Origin: Bacteroidota bacterium | GTDB taxonomy: Bacteria > Bacteroidota > Bacteroidia > Flavobacteriales > Flavobacteriaceae | Assembly (NCBI GenBank): GCA_003650305.1 | Contig: QMOV01000001.1 | Coordinates: 33,978 to 97,977 of the forward strand | DNA length: 64,000 bases | Direction: 5' to 3' | Part shown: positions 56,889 through 64,000 of the stretch, in pieces | Numbering within the stretch: the stretch's first letter is position 1 | How the letters are laid out: each line of letters starts with the position of its first letter | Position numbers and translations under genes: made by a program | The notes under the pieces: generated by a model | Database searches by the model: none | Told to the model about the DNA's origin: nothing | The model's input: the letters and a program-made list of their open reading frames with translations, nothing else

Positions 56889-59309
56889 ATGGAATTATTA
56901 GTAAAATTTTTACCAGCCTTTGGAGTTTTAGCTCTAATCTTTGTTTTTATAAAAAACGTTTGGGTTACAAAACAAGAGCAAGGCGATGCCAAAATGGTGC
57001 GTATTGCCAAGAATATTGCCGAAGGTGCAATGTCTTTTCTAAAAGCGGAATATAGAGTTTTAGCCATTTTTGTTGCAGCAGTAGCAATCTTGTTATATTT
57101 TAAAGGTAATGCTGAAGCAGGTTCTAACGGAATGGTAGCTTTATCATTTGCTGTAGGAGCTATTTGTTCGGCGTTAGCAGGTTTTATAGGAATGAAAGTT
57201 GCTACTAAAGCCAATGTAAGAACAACTCATGCAGCAAGAACCTCTTTAGGCAGAGCATTAGAAGTTGCTTTTGCTGGAGGTGCAGTAATGGGATTAGGTG
57301 TTGTAGGTTTAGGCGTACTTGGGTTAAGTGGTTTGTTTATGATTTACCAAAGTATGTGGCCAGGAGCAGATAATTTAGCAATGGTATTAAATGTACTTTC
57401 AGGGTTCTCTTTAGGAGCATCTTCAATTGCATTATTTGCTCGTGTTGGTGGAGGTATTTATACCAAAGCTGCCGATGTTGGTGCTGACCTTGTTGGTAAA
57501 GTTGAAGCTGGTATTCCAGAAGATCATCCATTAAATCCAGCTACTATTGCCGATAATGTTGGTGATAATGTTGGAGATGTTGCAGGTATGGGAGCCGATT
57601 TATTCGAATCGTATGTAGGTTCAATTATTGGTACAATGGTTTTAGGAGCTTTTATTTTAACACCAAATTTTGAAGGTTTAGGAGCTGTTTATTTACCATT
57701 AGTTTTAGCTGCTGTTGGGATTGTAATGTCTATTATAGGAACATTTTTTGTAAAAGTAAAAGATGGCGGAAATCCTCAAACTGCATTAAATATTGGAGAG
57801 TATGGCTCGGCAGTATTAATGGTTATTGCTTCATATTTTATTATTAATGAGTTAATTCCTAAATCTGTAGATGGTTTACCATTTGGAGCTATGGGAGTAT
57901 TTTGGGCTACAATAACAGGTTTAGCGGCTGGATTACTAGTTGGTAAAATTACTGAATATTATACAGCAACAGGAAAAAAGCCTGTAATGTCTATTGTTAA
58001 ACAATCCGAAACAGGTTCTGCAACAAACATTATTGCTGGTTTAGGTGTTGGTATGATGTCAACAATGTTTCCAATTCTTATAATTGCTGCTGCTATTATG
58101 GTGTCTCACCATTTTGCAGGTATGTACGGAATTGCAATTGCTGCAGTTGGTATGTTGGCAAATACAGGAATTCAATTAGCTATAGACGCTTATGGACCAA
58201 TTTGTGATAATGCTGGAGGGATTGCTGAAATGGCAGAATTACCAAAAGAAGTACGTAAACGTACAGATAAATTAGATGCTGTTGGAAATTCAACTGCTGC
58301 AGTAGGAAAAGGATTTGCAATCGCTTCTGCGGCTTTAACTGCATTGGCTTTATTTGCTGCCTTTATGAAAACTGCAGGAGTAACATCTATTGATGTATCT
58401 CAACCAAAAATTATGGCTGGCCTTTTAGTTGGTGGAATGTTACCATTTGTGTTTTCTGCTTTATCTATGAATGCTGTAGGTCGTGCTGCAATGGCTATGA
58501 TTGAAGAAGTGCGTCGTCAGTTTAGAGAAATCCCCGAGTTAAAAGCAGCTTTAGCTGTGATGCGTAAATACGATTCAGATATGTCTAAAGCATCTGTAGA
58601 AGACAGGAAAATATTTGATGAAGCCGATGGTGTTGCAGATTATAGCAAATGTATAGATATCTCTACAAAAGCATCTATTAAAGAAATGGTATTGCCAGGA
58701 TTATTGGCTTTGGCAGCTCCGGTATCTGTTGGTTTTATTGGAGGTGCAGAAATGCTAGGAGGCTTATTAGCAGGAGTTACTACATGTGGTGTGCTTATGG
58801 CAATCTTTCAATCTAATGCTGGAGGTGCTTGGGATAATGCAAAGAAAACCATTGAAGAAGAAGGACGTAAAGGAACAGATGTTCATAAAGCATCAGTTGT
58901 TGGCGATACAGTTGGAGATCCGTTTAAAGATACTTCAGGACCATCGTTAAATATTTTATTAAAATTAATGTCGGTTGTAGCATTAGTAATTGCACCAAGT
59001 ATTGCAATTTCTGCTGATGCAGTTTCTGCTTATAACTCGACTGAATTACATACCGAACAAGTTGTTGAAGTTTCTAAAGAGATTAAAGTAAATATGGAAA
59101 GTAATGACGACGGAACTGTGAAAGCAACAGTAACAACAACTACGACTAAAGATGGTGAAACAACAACTGAAGATCAAGTTTTTGAAGGCACTGAAGAAGA
59201 AGTTAAAGCACAAATAGATGCTTTAAAAGATGTTGATGTTAAGATAAAAACAAGAAAAGTAGTAAAAGAGATTGTTGAAGAAGTTGAAGAAACAAAAGAG
59301 AACAACTAG
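56889..59309 (+). CDS. hppA: Membrane-bound ion-translocating pyrophosphatase HppA
   Basis: HppA hydrolyses cytoplasmic pyrophosphate and pumps Na+ and/or H+ across the membrane. The 806-residue protein has about 16 TM helices and the substrate motif [11 protein letters not shown] (about 196-206; the Dx7KxE signature), [20 protein letters not shown] and [33 protein letters not shown] carries Ala where K+-independent enzymes have Lys, so it is of the K+-dependent type, most of which pump Na+. Residues about 725-806 form an acidic, Thr/Glu/Val-rich tail beyond the last helix, absent from the usual 670-760-residue proteins. It has its own terminator. Confidence 0.94.
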   Translation: MELLVKFLPAFGVLALIFVFIKNVWVTKQEQGDAKMVRIAKNIAEGAMSFLKAEYRVLAIFVAAVAILLYFKGNAEAGSNGMVALSFAVGAICSALAGFIGMKVATKANVRTTHAARTSLGRALEVAFAGGAVMGLGVVGLGVLGLSGLFMIYQSMWPGADNLAMVLNVLSGFSLGASSIALFARVGGGIYTKAADVGADLVGKVEAGIPEDHPLNPATIADNVGDNVGDVAGMGADLFESYVGSIIGTMVLGAFILTPNFEGLGAVYLPLVLAAVGIVMSIIGTFFVKVKDGGNPQTALNIGEYGSAVLMVIASYFIINELIPKSVDGLPFGAMGVFWATITGLAAGLLVGKITEYYTATGKKPVMSIVKQSETGSATNIIAGLGVGMMSTMFPILIIAAAIMVSHHFAGMYGIAIAAVGMLANTGIQLAIDAYGPICDNAGGIAEMAELPKEVRKRTDKLDAVGNSTAAVGKGFAIASAALTALALFAAFMKTAGVTSIDVSQPKIMAGLLVGGMLPFVFSALSMNAVGRAAMAMIEEVRRQFREIPELKAALAVMRKYDSDMSKASVEDRKIFDEADGVADYSKCIDISTKASIKEMVLPGLLALAAPVSVGFIGGAEMLGGLLAGVTTCGVLMAIFQSNAGGAWDNAKKTIEEEGRKGTDVHKASVVGDTVGDPFKDTSGPSLNILLKLMSVVALVIAPSIAISADAVSAYNSTELHTEQVVEVSKEIKVNMESNDDGTVKATVTTTTTKDGETTTEDQVFEGTEEEVKAQIDALKDVDVKIKTRKVVKEIVEEVEETKENN

Positions 59310-59331
59310 ATTTTTATAAAAAAACATTTTG

Positions 59332-59360
59332 AAAAAACCACGCTTTTACGTGGTTTTTTT
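59332..59360 (+). terminator. Terminator of hppA
   Basis: An 11-bp stem (AAAAAACCACG with CGTGGTTTTTT) with a CTTTTA loop, 22 bases after the stop codon, with the T-run in the 3' arm. Confidence 0.88.
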
Positions 59361-59369
59361 GTTTGCGTT

Positions 59370-59459
59370 AAGGATGGAAATGGCATCCTTTCTTGTGCTG
59401 AACTTGTTTCGGCACGAGAAAGATATAATGTACAGCCTGACGTTTTAGGAACTAAAACG
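59370..59459. repeat. Cluster of palindromes between hppA and the dNK gene
   Basis: Three hairpins in 90 bases: AAGGATG/CATCCTT (59370-59390); a 15-bp stem CTTTCTTGTGCTGAA with TTCGGCACGAGAAAG, loop CTTGT (59388-59422, two G-U pairs), which resembles the CTGAAACAAGTTCAG-type repeats seen across Bacteroidota; and CGTTTTAG-GAA-CTAAAACG (59441-59459). The first two overlap and would be alternative folds. Confidence 0.65.
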
Positions 59460-59466
59460 AAACGCC

Positions 59467-60081
59467 CTAAAATAAACCATGAATTTCTGCTTCAACCTTA
59501 TTGATAATGCTTCCTAAATCTTCAGGATTATCAACAAAATCTAATGGATCGACATCTATAATAAGAAGGTTGCCTTTGTCGTATTTAGAGATCCAAGCTT
59601 CGTAACGCTCGTTTAATCTGCTTAAATAATCAATACTTATGGTGTTTTCGTAATCACGACCACGTTTGTGTATTTGAGACACTAAATTTGGTATAGAACT
59701 GCGTAAATAAATTAACAAATCTGGACCTTGCACAAAAGATTCCATTAAATCGAAAAGCGATCGATAATTTTCGAAATCACGATTAGTCATTAAACCCATT
59801 GCGTGTAGGTTTGGCGCAAAAATATGCGCATCTTCGTAAATAGTTCTATCTTGAATAATGTCTTTACCACTTTCGCGAATTAGTGAAACTTGCCGAAAAC
59901 GGCTATTTAAAAAATACACCTGCAAGTTGAAGCTCCAACGTTCCATTTGGTTGTAAAAGTCGTCCAGATAAGGATTATCTACAACATCTTCGAGTTGTGC
60001 TTCCCATTTATAATGTTTTGCAAGTAATTTAGTTAGTGTGGTTTTTCCTGCGCCAATATTTCCGGCAATGGCTATATGCAT
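59467..60081 (-). CDS. Deoxynucleoside kinase (deoxyadenosine/deoxyguanosine kinase type)
   Basis: The enzyme phosphorylates salvaged deoxynucleosides. The 204-residue protein has a P-loop at the N-terminus (IAGNIGAGKTTLTKLLAKHY), the substrate region NPYLDDFYNQMERWSFNLQ, the catalytic DRTIYEDAHIFA (Asp-Arg) and the lid (SQIHKRGRDYE). It belongs to the dNK family that includes dAK/dGK; base preference is not readable. It starts 4 bases after the exported protein gene ends, so the two are co-transcribed. Confidence 0.9.
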   Translation of the reverse strand: MHIAIAGNIGAGKTTLTKLLAKHYKWEAQLEDVVDNPYLDDFYNQMERWSFNLQVYFLNSRFRQVSLIRESGKDIIQDRTIYEDAHIFAPNLHAMGLMTNRDFENYRSLFDLMESFVQGPDLLIYLRSSIPNLVSQIHKRGRDYENTISIDYLSRLNERYEAWISKYDKGNLLIIDVDPLDFVDNPEDLGSIINKVEAEIHGLF

Positions 60082-60085
60082 AATT

Positions 60086-60865
60086 TTAATCGGTTTTTAG
60101 TCGGTACTGATAAAGATATTCATCGTCGTAAATATACAAGGTTTGGTTGGTTACTAAAAACTGTTTTATTAACAATTTTGGGATTTTTAGTTCTGTTAAT
60201 ATTTCGGTGTCTTTGTCTAAATAAAACAGCTGGTTTTCTTTTTGAAGGATTAAATCTCCATTCAGTTCTACAAACTTTGTAAAGCCAGTATTCTTAATTT
60301 TTGAAAGCAAACTTCCAACATAATTATAAGTATGTATGTAGTCTTTAGTTAGTAGCCAGCAAAAATTGTAATTGCTTTTTAAATCTAAAATTTCTCCTTG
60401 AATTGGTAAGGTTTGAACACGAGTAGTATTAGTCTTATAATCATAATTTTCTAATTGCTGATTGTTTTGATTAAACAACCAAATCGTATTATCGTTTCCT
60501 GTAGAAATATGAGTAATGTCTTTAAAAGGCTGAATCGTATTAAAGTCTATTTTAAACATTTCAGTTAAACGATTATCTAAAATCACAACAGTATTAAAAT
60601 TTTTGTAAAACACATTAATTTTTAGAGGATTAAATGTGTTGGCAGATGTTATTTGTCCTAGTTGGATATTACTATAAGTAAATTCAATATTACCCTTTTC
60701 AGTTGTAAATGAACCGTTTTTTATATAAAATGGAAATTCAAAACTATTTAGTCCAACAAGAGTTTTAGCATATATTTTAGTTTTGGTCACAAATGAAACT
60801 TCTATGCTTTGCTGTGCAAACATAGAACAAGTGAGTAAAATGAGAAGATATTTAAAAGCTTTCAT
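60086..60865 (-). CDS. Exported protein of unknown function, beta-propeller-like repeats
   Basis: I do not recognise the family. The 259-residue protein has a signal peptide (cleavage near SMFAQQ, about 17), then beta-strand repeats with aromatic/Asp pairs (TIWLFNQNNQQLENYDYKTN, LLTKDYIHTYNYVG, QLFYLDKDTEILTELKIP, LYIYDDEYLYQYRLK). The spacing of about 40 residues suggests a partial beta-propeller of 4-5 blades. The pairing with a deoxynucleoside kinase gene has no obvious functional sense. Confidence 0.7.
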   Translation of the reverse strand: MKAFKYLLILLTCSMFAQQSIEVSFVTKTKIYAKTLVGLNSFEFPFYIKNGSFTTEKGNIEFTYSNIQLGQITSANTFNPLKINVFYKNFNTVVILDNRLTEMFKIDFNTIQPFKDITHISTGNDNTIWLFNQNNQQLENYDYKTNTTRVQTLPIQGEILDLKSNYNFCWLLTKDYIHTYNYVGSLLSKIKNTGFTKFVELNGDLILQKENQLFYLDKDTEILTELKIPKLLIKQFLVTNQTLYIYDDEYLYQYRLKTD

Positions 60866-61032
60866 TCCGATTTTAAAAGTACAAAATTGAAGTCAATTGC
60901 AATCATCAATTTTATTGCGTTTATAAAAAGGAGTTTGTGTAGTTGGATATTTAATAATCATAATATTGCAATATTACAATTAGATTTAATATTATAAACA
61001 CCAATTAACTTTAATAGGAAAAGGCAATTAAA

Positions 61033-61716
61033 TCAGCAAATTAATTTATACCCAAATCCGCGAACATTAACAATTTGTATAGTTTCGTCTTGGTTTAGTT
61101 TTTTACGAAGTTTGGTAATAAAAACATCCATGCTTCTGGCATTAAAATAATCGTCGTTTCCCCAGAGTTTATTCAGAATTAATGAACGTTCCAAAACTTC
61201 GTTTTTATTTTTAATAAGATGAAATAATAAATGCGCTTCACGATGTGTAAGTTGTGTTTTATTCTCATCTTTAAATTGAAGCGTTTGTTTTGGGAAATCA
61301 AAAACAAAATTACCTATTTTTAATATTTCGGCAGTTTTTTGAAGTTTCGTTCTGTTTACTAAATTGTTAATTCTAACAATGAGCTCTTCCATACTAAAAG
61401 GCTTTTTTAAATAATCATTGCCACCAATTGTAAACCCTTCAACAACGTCTTGTGTTTGGGATTTTGCAGTAAGAAAAATAATAGGAATAGCATCGTCTTC
61501 CATCCTTATTTCTTTAGCTAAAGTAAAACCATCTTTTTTTGGCATCATAACATCCAAAACCAAAAGATGTATATCTTCTTTTTGGTAAATATTATAAGCT
61601 TCTACACCATTTTCAGCTAAAAAAACATTGAAGTTTCGTGTTTCTAAACTTTCTTTAATAATGAGCCCTAATGCAGGTTCGTCTTCTGCTAAAAGTATGG
61701 TTGTATTATTATTCAT
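61033..61716 (-). CDS. OmpR/PhoB-family response regulator
   Basis: The 227-residue protein has a receiver domain (phosphoacceptor Asp 55 in LLVLDVMMPKKDG; Lys in GGNDYLKKPFSMEE) and a winged-helix DNA-binding domain from about 130 (TQLTHREAHLLFHLIKN, ARSMDVFITKLRKKL, IVNVRGFGYKL). It overlaps the histidine kinase by 8 bases. This resembles the RprY/RprX type of Bacteroides. Ten-base-spaced TTAAC repeats upstream of the kinase are plausible binding sites for this class of regulator. Confidence 0.92.
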   Translation of the reverse strand: MNNNTTILLAEDEPALGLIIKESLETRNFNVFLAENGVEAYNIYQKEDIHLLVLDVMMPKKDGFTLAKEIRMEDDAIPIIFLTAKSQTQDVVEGFTIGGNDYLKKPFSMEELIVRINNLVNRTKLQKTAEILKIGNFVFDFPKQTLQFKDENKTQLTHREAHLLFHLIKNKNEVLERSLILNKLWGNDDYFNARSMDVFITKLRKKLNQDETIQIVNVRGFGYKLIC

Positions 61717-63220
61717 TTGGAAGCGATAGTTTAAAAGTGGTTAGATTATTATCTAAATTTAAATAAATAACTCCTCCGTGTTTTTCGATAATTTTTTTTG
61801 CATAATACAAACCAATACCAAAGCCTTTTACATCATGTGTATTTCCTTTTGAAACACGATAGAATTTTTCAAAAATCTTTTCTTTATTAGCTTTGGTTAA
61901 TGTGGTTCCGTTGTCGGTTATTGAAATTGTAAAAGCAAAAGTGTTTTGGATTAAATCAATATTTATTTCATTGCCGCCATACTTTATAGCATTATCAATA
62001 ATATTATTTATGGCATTTTCAAAGTGAAAAACATCAACTTTTGCTGTTACTTCTTCTGAAGAATTAAAACGTATTGTTTTAGCTTCTGTTCCGATAGCTA
62101 TCGGAAGCATTTTATGTTTTTCAATAATAGTAACAAGTAAATCGGCAATATTAATAGGTTCTTTATTTAAGTCTAAGCTATCGCTATCTAAAGTGGCTGT
62201 CTCTAACAATTTCTCAACCATTATGTTAAGTTTTGACAATTGACTGTTAGACATATCCAAATACGTTTTTGTCTTTTCTTTATCATCAATCACATTAAAG
62301 TTTTTAATGCTTTCTAGCGCAACACTTATAGTAGCGATAGGTGTTTTAAACTCGTGAGTAATATTGCTTATCAAATCATTTTTAACTTCGGCTAATTGCT
62401 TTTGATGTTTTATTATTTTAAGTAAATAAAATAGGCAACTAATAACAGCCAACACCAATAAAGTAGAGATAAGAATTCCTGTAAGAATACGTTTTAAAAT
62501 AATTTTTGTTTCGTTAGAAAAATGAACAGTTAAAACACCTTTATTTCCTAAAAAAGGAGAACTAGTAGAGGTCTTTAAGGTTGCCAATTTTACAACATCT
62601 TCATTATAATAGATGATTTCTTCTTCAAAATTTTGATAAGAAAGCCCATGATTTATGTCTAACTTTTTACGTGATAATTCTTCATTAAACAAAGAATCAA
62701 TATTTTTTAAACGCAATGTATCACTAGTTAAAGAGAGAATAACTTTGGAGGTTAATGTTCTAAAATGACCTTGAGAAGTAGAATCTAAATGAAGGTCTTT
62801 ATAGATAGTCTTTAATCGAGAACGTGGAAATTGTTTTAGAGATTCAGGCATTGATTGTAAAAAAGAATCTGGCTCTACACCTTTGTAAATTTTAACACCA
62901 TCAAATATTTCAACATTAATAGAGTCAGATGATTTTAAATATTTACTAGTAACTTCAATATTATGCATCATACTATCTAACTTCCCATGTTCTATGAAAT
63001 TTGAATTAATAGTATCAAAAGCAAAAGCAATCGTATTGTTTTCAGCTAAATGAGCAAAATAGGTCTCCACAGCATTATCAAGACTTTGTTGGACGTCGTT
63101 TACAAGCTGTTGTTTATTTACAAGATAATTTTTGTAATTCCAATACACTTGAATTGTAATTGTGCCAAGTATTACAAATACAATTACATACAATATCCAT
63201 TTATAACGTTTATCGTTCAT
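61709..63220 (-). CDS. Sensor histidine kinase with a palindrome-encoded insertion
   Basis: The 503-residue inner-membrane kinase has TM helices at about 8-26 and 247-267, a periplasmic sensor of about 220 residues, an H-box (NITHEFKTPIATISVALES, His about 289), an N-box (NAINNIIDNAIKYGG), and ATP-lid motifs (ITDNG, GFGIGLYYAKKII). Residues about 371-377 (LPIAIGTE) are encoded by an 18-bp palindrome and may be an in-frame insertion. It pairs with the overlapping response regulator. A TACTTTTG element at 63225-63232 lies so close to the ATG that the transcript could be nearly leaderless. Confidence 0.9.
   Translation of the reverse strand: MNDKRYKWILYVIVFVILGTITIQVYWNYKNYLVNKQQLVNDVQQSLDNAVETYFAHLAENNTIAFAFDTINSNFIEHGKLDSMMHNIEVTSKYLKSSDSINVEIFDGVKIYKGVEPDSFLQSMPESLKQFPRSRLKTIYKDLHLDSTSQGHFRTLTSKVILSLTSDTLRLKNIDSLFNEELSRKKLDINHGLSYQNFEEEIIYYNEDVVKLATLKTSTSSPFLGNKGVLTVHFSNETKIILKRILTGILISTLLVLAVISCLFYLLKIIKHQKQLAEVKNDLISNITHEFKTPIATISVALESIKNFNVIDDKEKTKTYLDMSNSQLSKLNIMVEKLLETATLDSDSLDLNKEPINIADLLVTIIEKHKMLPIAIGTEAKTIRFNSSEEVTAKVDVFHFENAINNIIDNAIKYGGNEINIDLIQNTFAFTISITDNGTTLTKANKEKIFEKFYRVSKGNTHDVKGFGIGLYYAKKIIEKHGGVIYLNLDNNLTTFKLSLPNE
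62089..62106. repeat. 18-bp palindrome inside the kinase gene
   Basis: TTCCGATAGCTATCGGAA is a perfect 18-base palindrome. Related cores are CCCGATAGTTATCGGG (10779-10794, in a terminator) and TTCCGAT...ATCGGAA (27132-27150, in the rng leader). Confidence 0.85.
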
Positions 63221-63260
63221 TTTTCAAAAGTAAATGTTAAAATGTTATAAAACGAATTGC

Positions 63261-63290
63261 TTAACACACGTTAACACTCGTTAACTTAAT
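63261..63290 (+). promoter_or_regulatory. Three TTAAC direct repeats with 10-bp spacing
   Basis: TTAAC begins at 63261, 63271 and 63281, in the units TTAACACACG, TTAACACTCG, TTAACTTAAT. The spacing of one helical turn is that of OmpR/PhoB-family binding sites. They lie between the kinase gene (start 63220, minus) and the GLPGLI gene (start 63347, plus), suggesting autoregulation and control of the GLPGLI gene by the response regulator. Confidence 0.65.
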
Positions 63291-63346
63291 TACCATATTT
63301 AAATAATCATATTTGCAGTATAAATAATTTAAAATCAAAAAAAAAA

Positions 63347-64000
63347 ATGAAACACCTAGCCGTAATTATTGTAATGCTAATATTATCAAGTTCAGCAATA
63401 GCACAAGATTTTCAAGGAAAAGCTACTTACAAGTCTCATCGAAAAATGGATATCCAATTAGATAGTACCCAAATGGAGACAGATATGCATAAACGTATGA
63501 TAGAAATGATGAAAAAGCAGTTTGAAAAAACCTATATATTAAGCTTCAATAAAGAAGAATCTCTCTATAAAGAAGACGAACAATTAGAAGCTCCTCAACA
63601 TGCTGGAATGGTTATGGTATTCATCGACTCTGGTGAATCCGGAGAGCTTTATAAAAACATTAAAGAAGATCGATATACAGACCAAAACGAAATGTTTGGA
63701 AAAGTATTTTTAATTGAAGACAAGCTAAGAAAAATTGATTGGGAACTTGGAAGCGAAACTAAAAATATTGGTGAATATACTTGTTATAAGGCAACAACAA
63801 AACGTACTGTAGAAGTTGTAAAAGCAGGAATTAGTATTAATGGAGATAAAGATTTAAACGAAAAATCTGAACCTGAAATGGAAGAAATAACTATTACTGC
63901 GTGGTATACACCTCAAATTCCTGTAAACAATGGACCAGGAAATTACCACGGCCTTCCAGGCTTAATTCTTGAAGTTAACAACGGAAGACAAACTCTAATA
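63347..64000 (+). CDS. GLPGLI-family exported protein (partial)
   Basis: The frame runs 218 codons from the ATG at 63347 into the window end. The signal peptide (MKHLAVIIVMLILSSSAIAQ) is followed by a mixed alpha/beta protein with the family signature YHGLPGLILEVNNG near the C-terminal side. GLPGLI proteins are Bacteroidota-specific, of unknown function, and often sit beside TonB-dependent receptors. Its promoter region holds the TTAAC repeats and a near-consensus CATATTTG (63308-63315). Confidence 0.88.
   Translation, partial: MKHLAVIIVMLILSSSAIAQDFQGKATYKSHRKMDIQLDSTQMETDMHKRMIEMMKKQFEKTYILSFNKEESLYKEDEQLEAPQHAGMVMVFIDSGESGELYKNIKEDRYTDQNEMFGKVFLIEDKLRKIDWELGSETKNIGEYTCYKATTKRTVEVVKAGISINGDKDLNEKSEPEMEEITITAWYTPQIPVNNGPGNYHGLPGLILEVNNGRQTLI

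Noticed and set aside
56837..57214. 125-codon minus-strand frame over the hppA start
   Set aside because: Antisense to the first TM helices of hppA and crossing its promoter; no family resemblance.
1..64000. CRISPR arrays, tRNA/rRNA genes, insertion sequences, prophage, defence or toxin-antitoxin systems
   Set aside because: I looked for regularly spaced repeats, cloverleaf-type sequences, transposase or integrase motifs and typical defence domains on both strands and found none I can support.

Overview
The window looks like a chromosomal segment of a marine-type Flavobacteriaceae (Bacteroidota). It is AT-rich, has no obvious Shine-Dalgarno sequences, and several genes have promoters with the Bacteroidota -7 element TAnnTTTG. 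It carries gliding/type IX secretion genes (sprA, gldD, gldE), an alternative complex III plus caa3-type oxidase cluster, a SusC/SusD pair, a GLPGLI-family protein and a membrane-anchored AraC regulator. No rRNA, tRNA, CRISPR array, transposase, integrase or phage gene was seen. Most of the window is core genome.

Layout. 1-10.6 kb, all minus strand: the N-terminal ~1734 codons of sprA (cut by the window edge), ruvA, malic enzyme maeB, queG, ruvB. 10.8-22.2 kb, minus: one respiratory operon transcribed actA-actB-actC-actD-actE-actF-ctaC-ctaD and closed by a nested-hairpin terminator. It would take electrons from menaquinol through ACIII to an A-type cytochrome oxidase. 22.4-26.9 kb: a SPOR protein; then mutY-ssb-gldE-gldD (minus), diverging from an HU gene that shares a transcript with a 29-residue, very basic AURKAIP1/COX24-like protein. 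27.2-33.4 kb: RNase G with a hairpin leader, a small unknown protein, two neighbouring damaged small genes (a frameshifted DUF1508 gene and a lipoprotein gene with an in-frame stop), waaA, and a DegT aminotransferase/galE pair.

33.9-42.8 kb, plus: the main accessory region. It holds a multi-TM AraC regulator, a leader with three stacked inverted repeats, susC, susD, a Cys-rich lipoprotein and an exported amidohydrolase. There is no glycoside hydrolase, so the substrate may be a peptide or amide rather than a glycan (inference). 42.8-52.9 kb: lspA-fabD, a lipoprotein amidohydrolase of the D-aminoacylase family without the usual HxH, a nucleotide operon (bifunctional nuclease, nucleoside permease, thyA, 2TM-DHFR fusion), etfB-etfA and pdhB. 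53-64 kb: a DUF5686/carboxypeptidase-like outer-membrane protein, an exported AhpD-like protein, a membrane pyrophosphatase with an acidic C-terminal tail, a deoxynucleoside kinase with an unknown exported partner, an OmpR-type two-component system, and a GLPGLI protein cut by the window end. Three TTAAC repeats with exact 10-bp spacing lie between the last two.

I did not find a clear new multi-gene system. The most interesting signals are regulatory and structural: the susC leader, the TTAAC repeats, a palindrome embedded in the kinase reading frame, structured leaders before rng and the DUF151 gene, two damaged genes about 180 bp apart, and unusual protein architectures (2TM-DHFR, hexaheme ActA, amidohydrolase without HxH). 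Functions come from motif recognition by eye; no database search was run.
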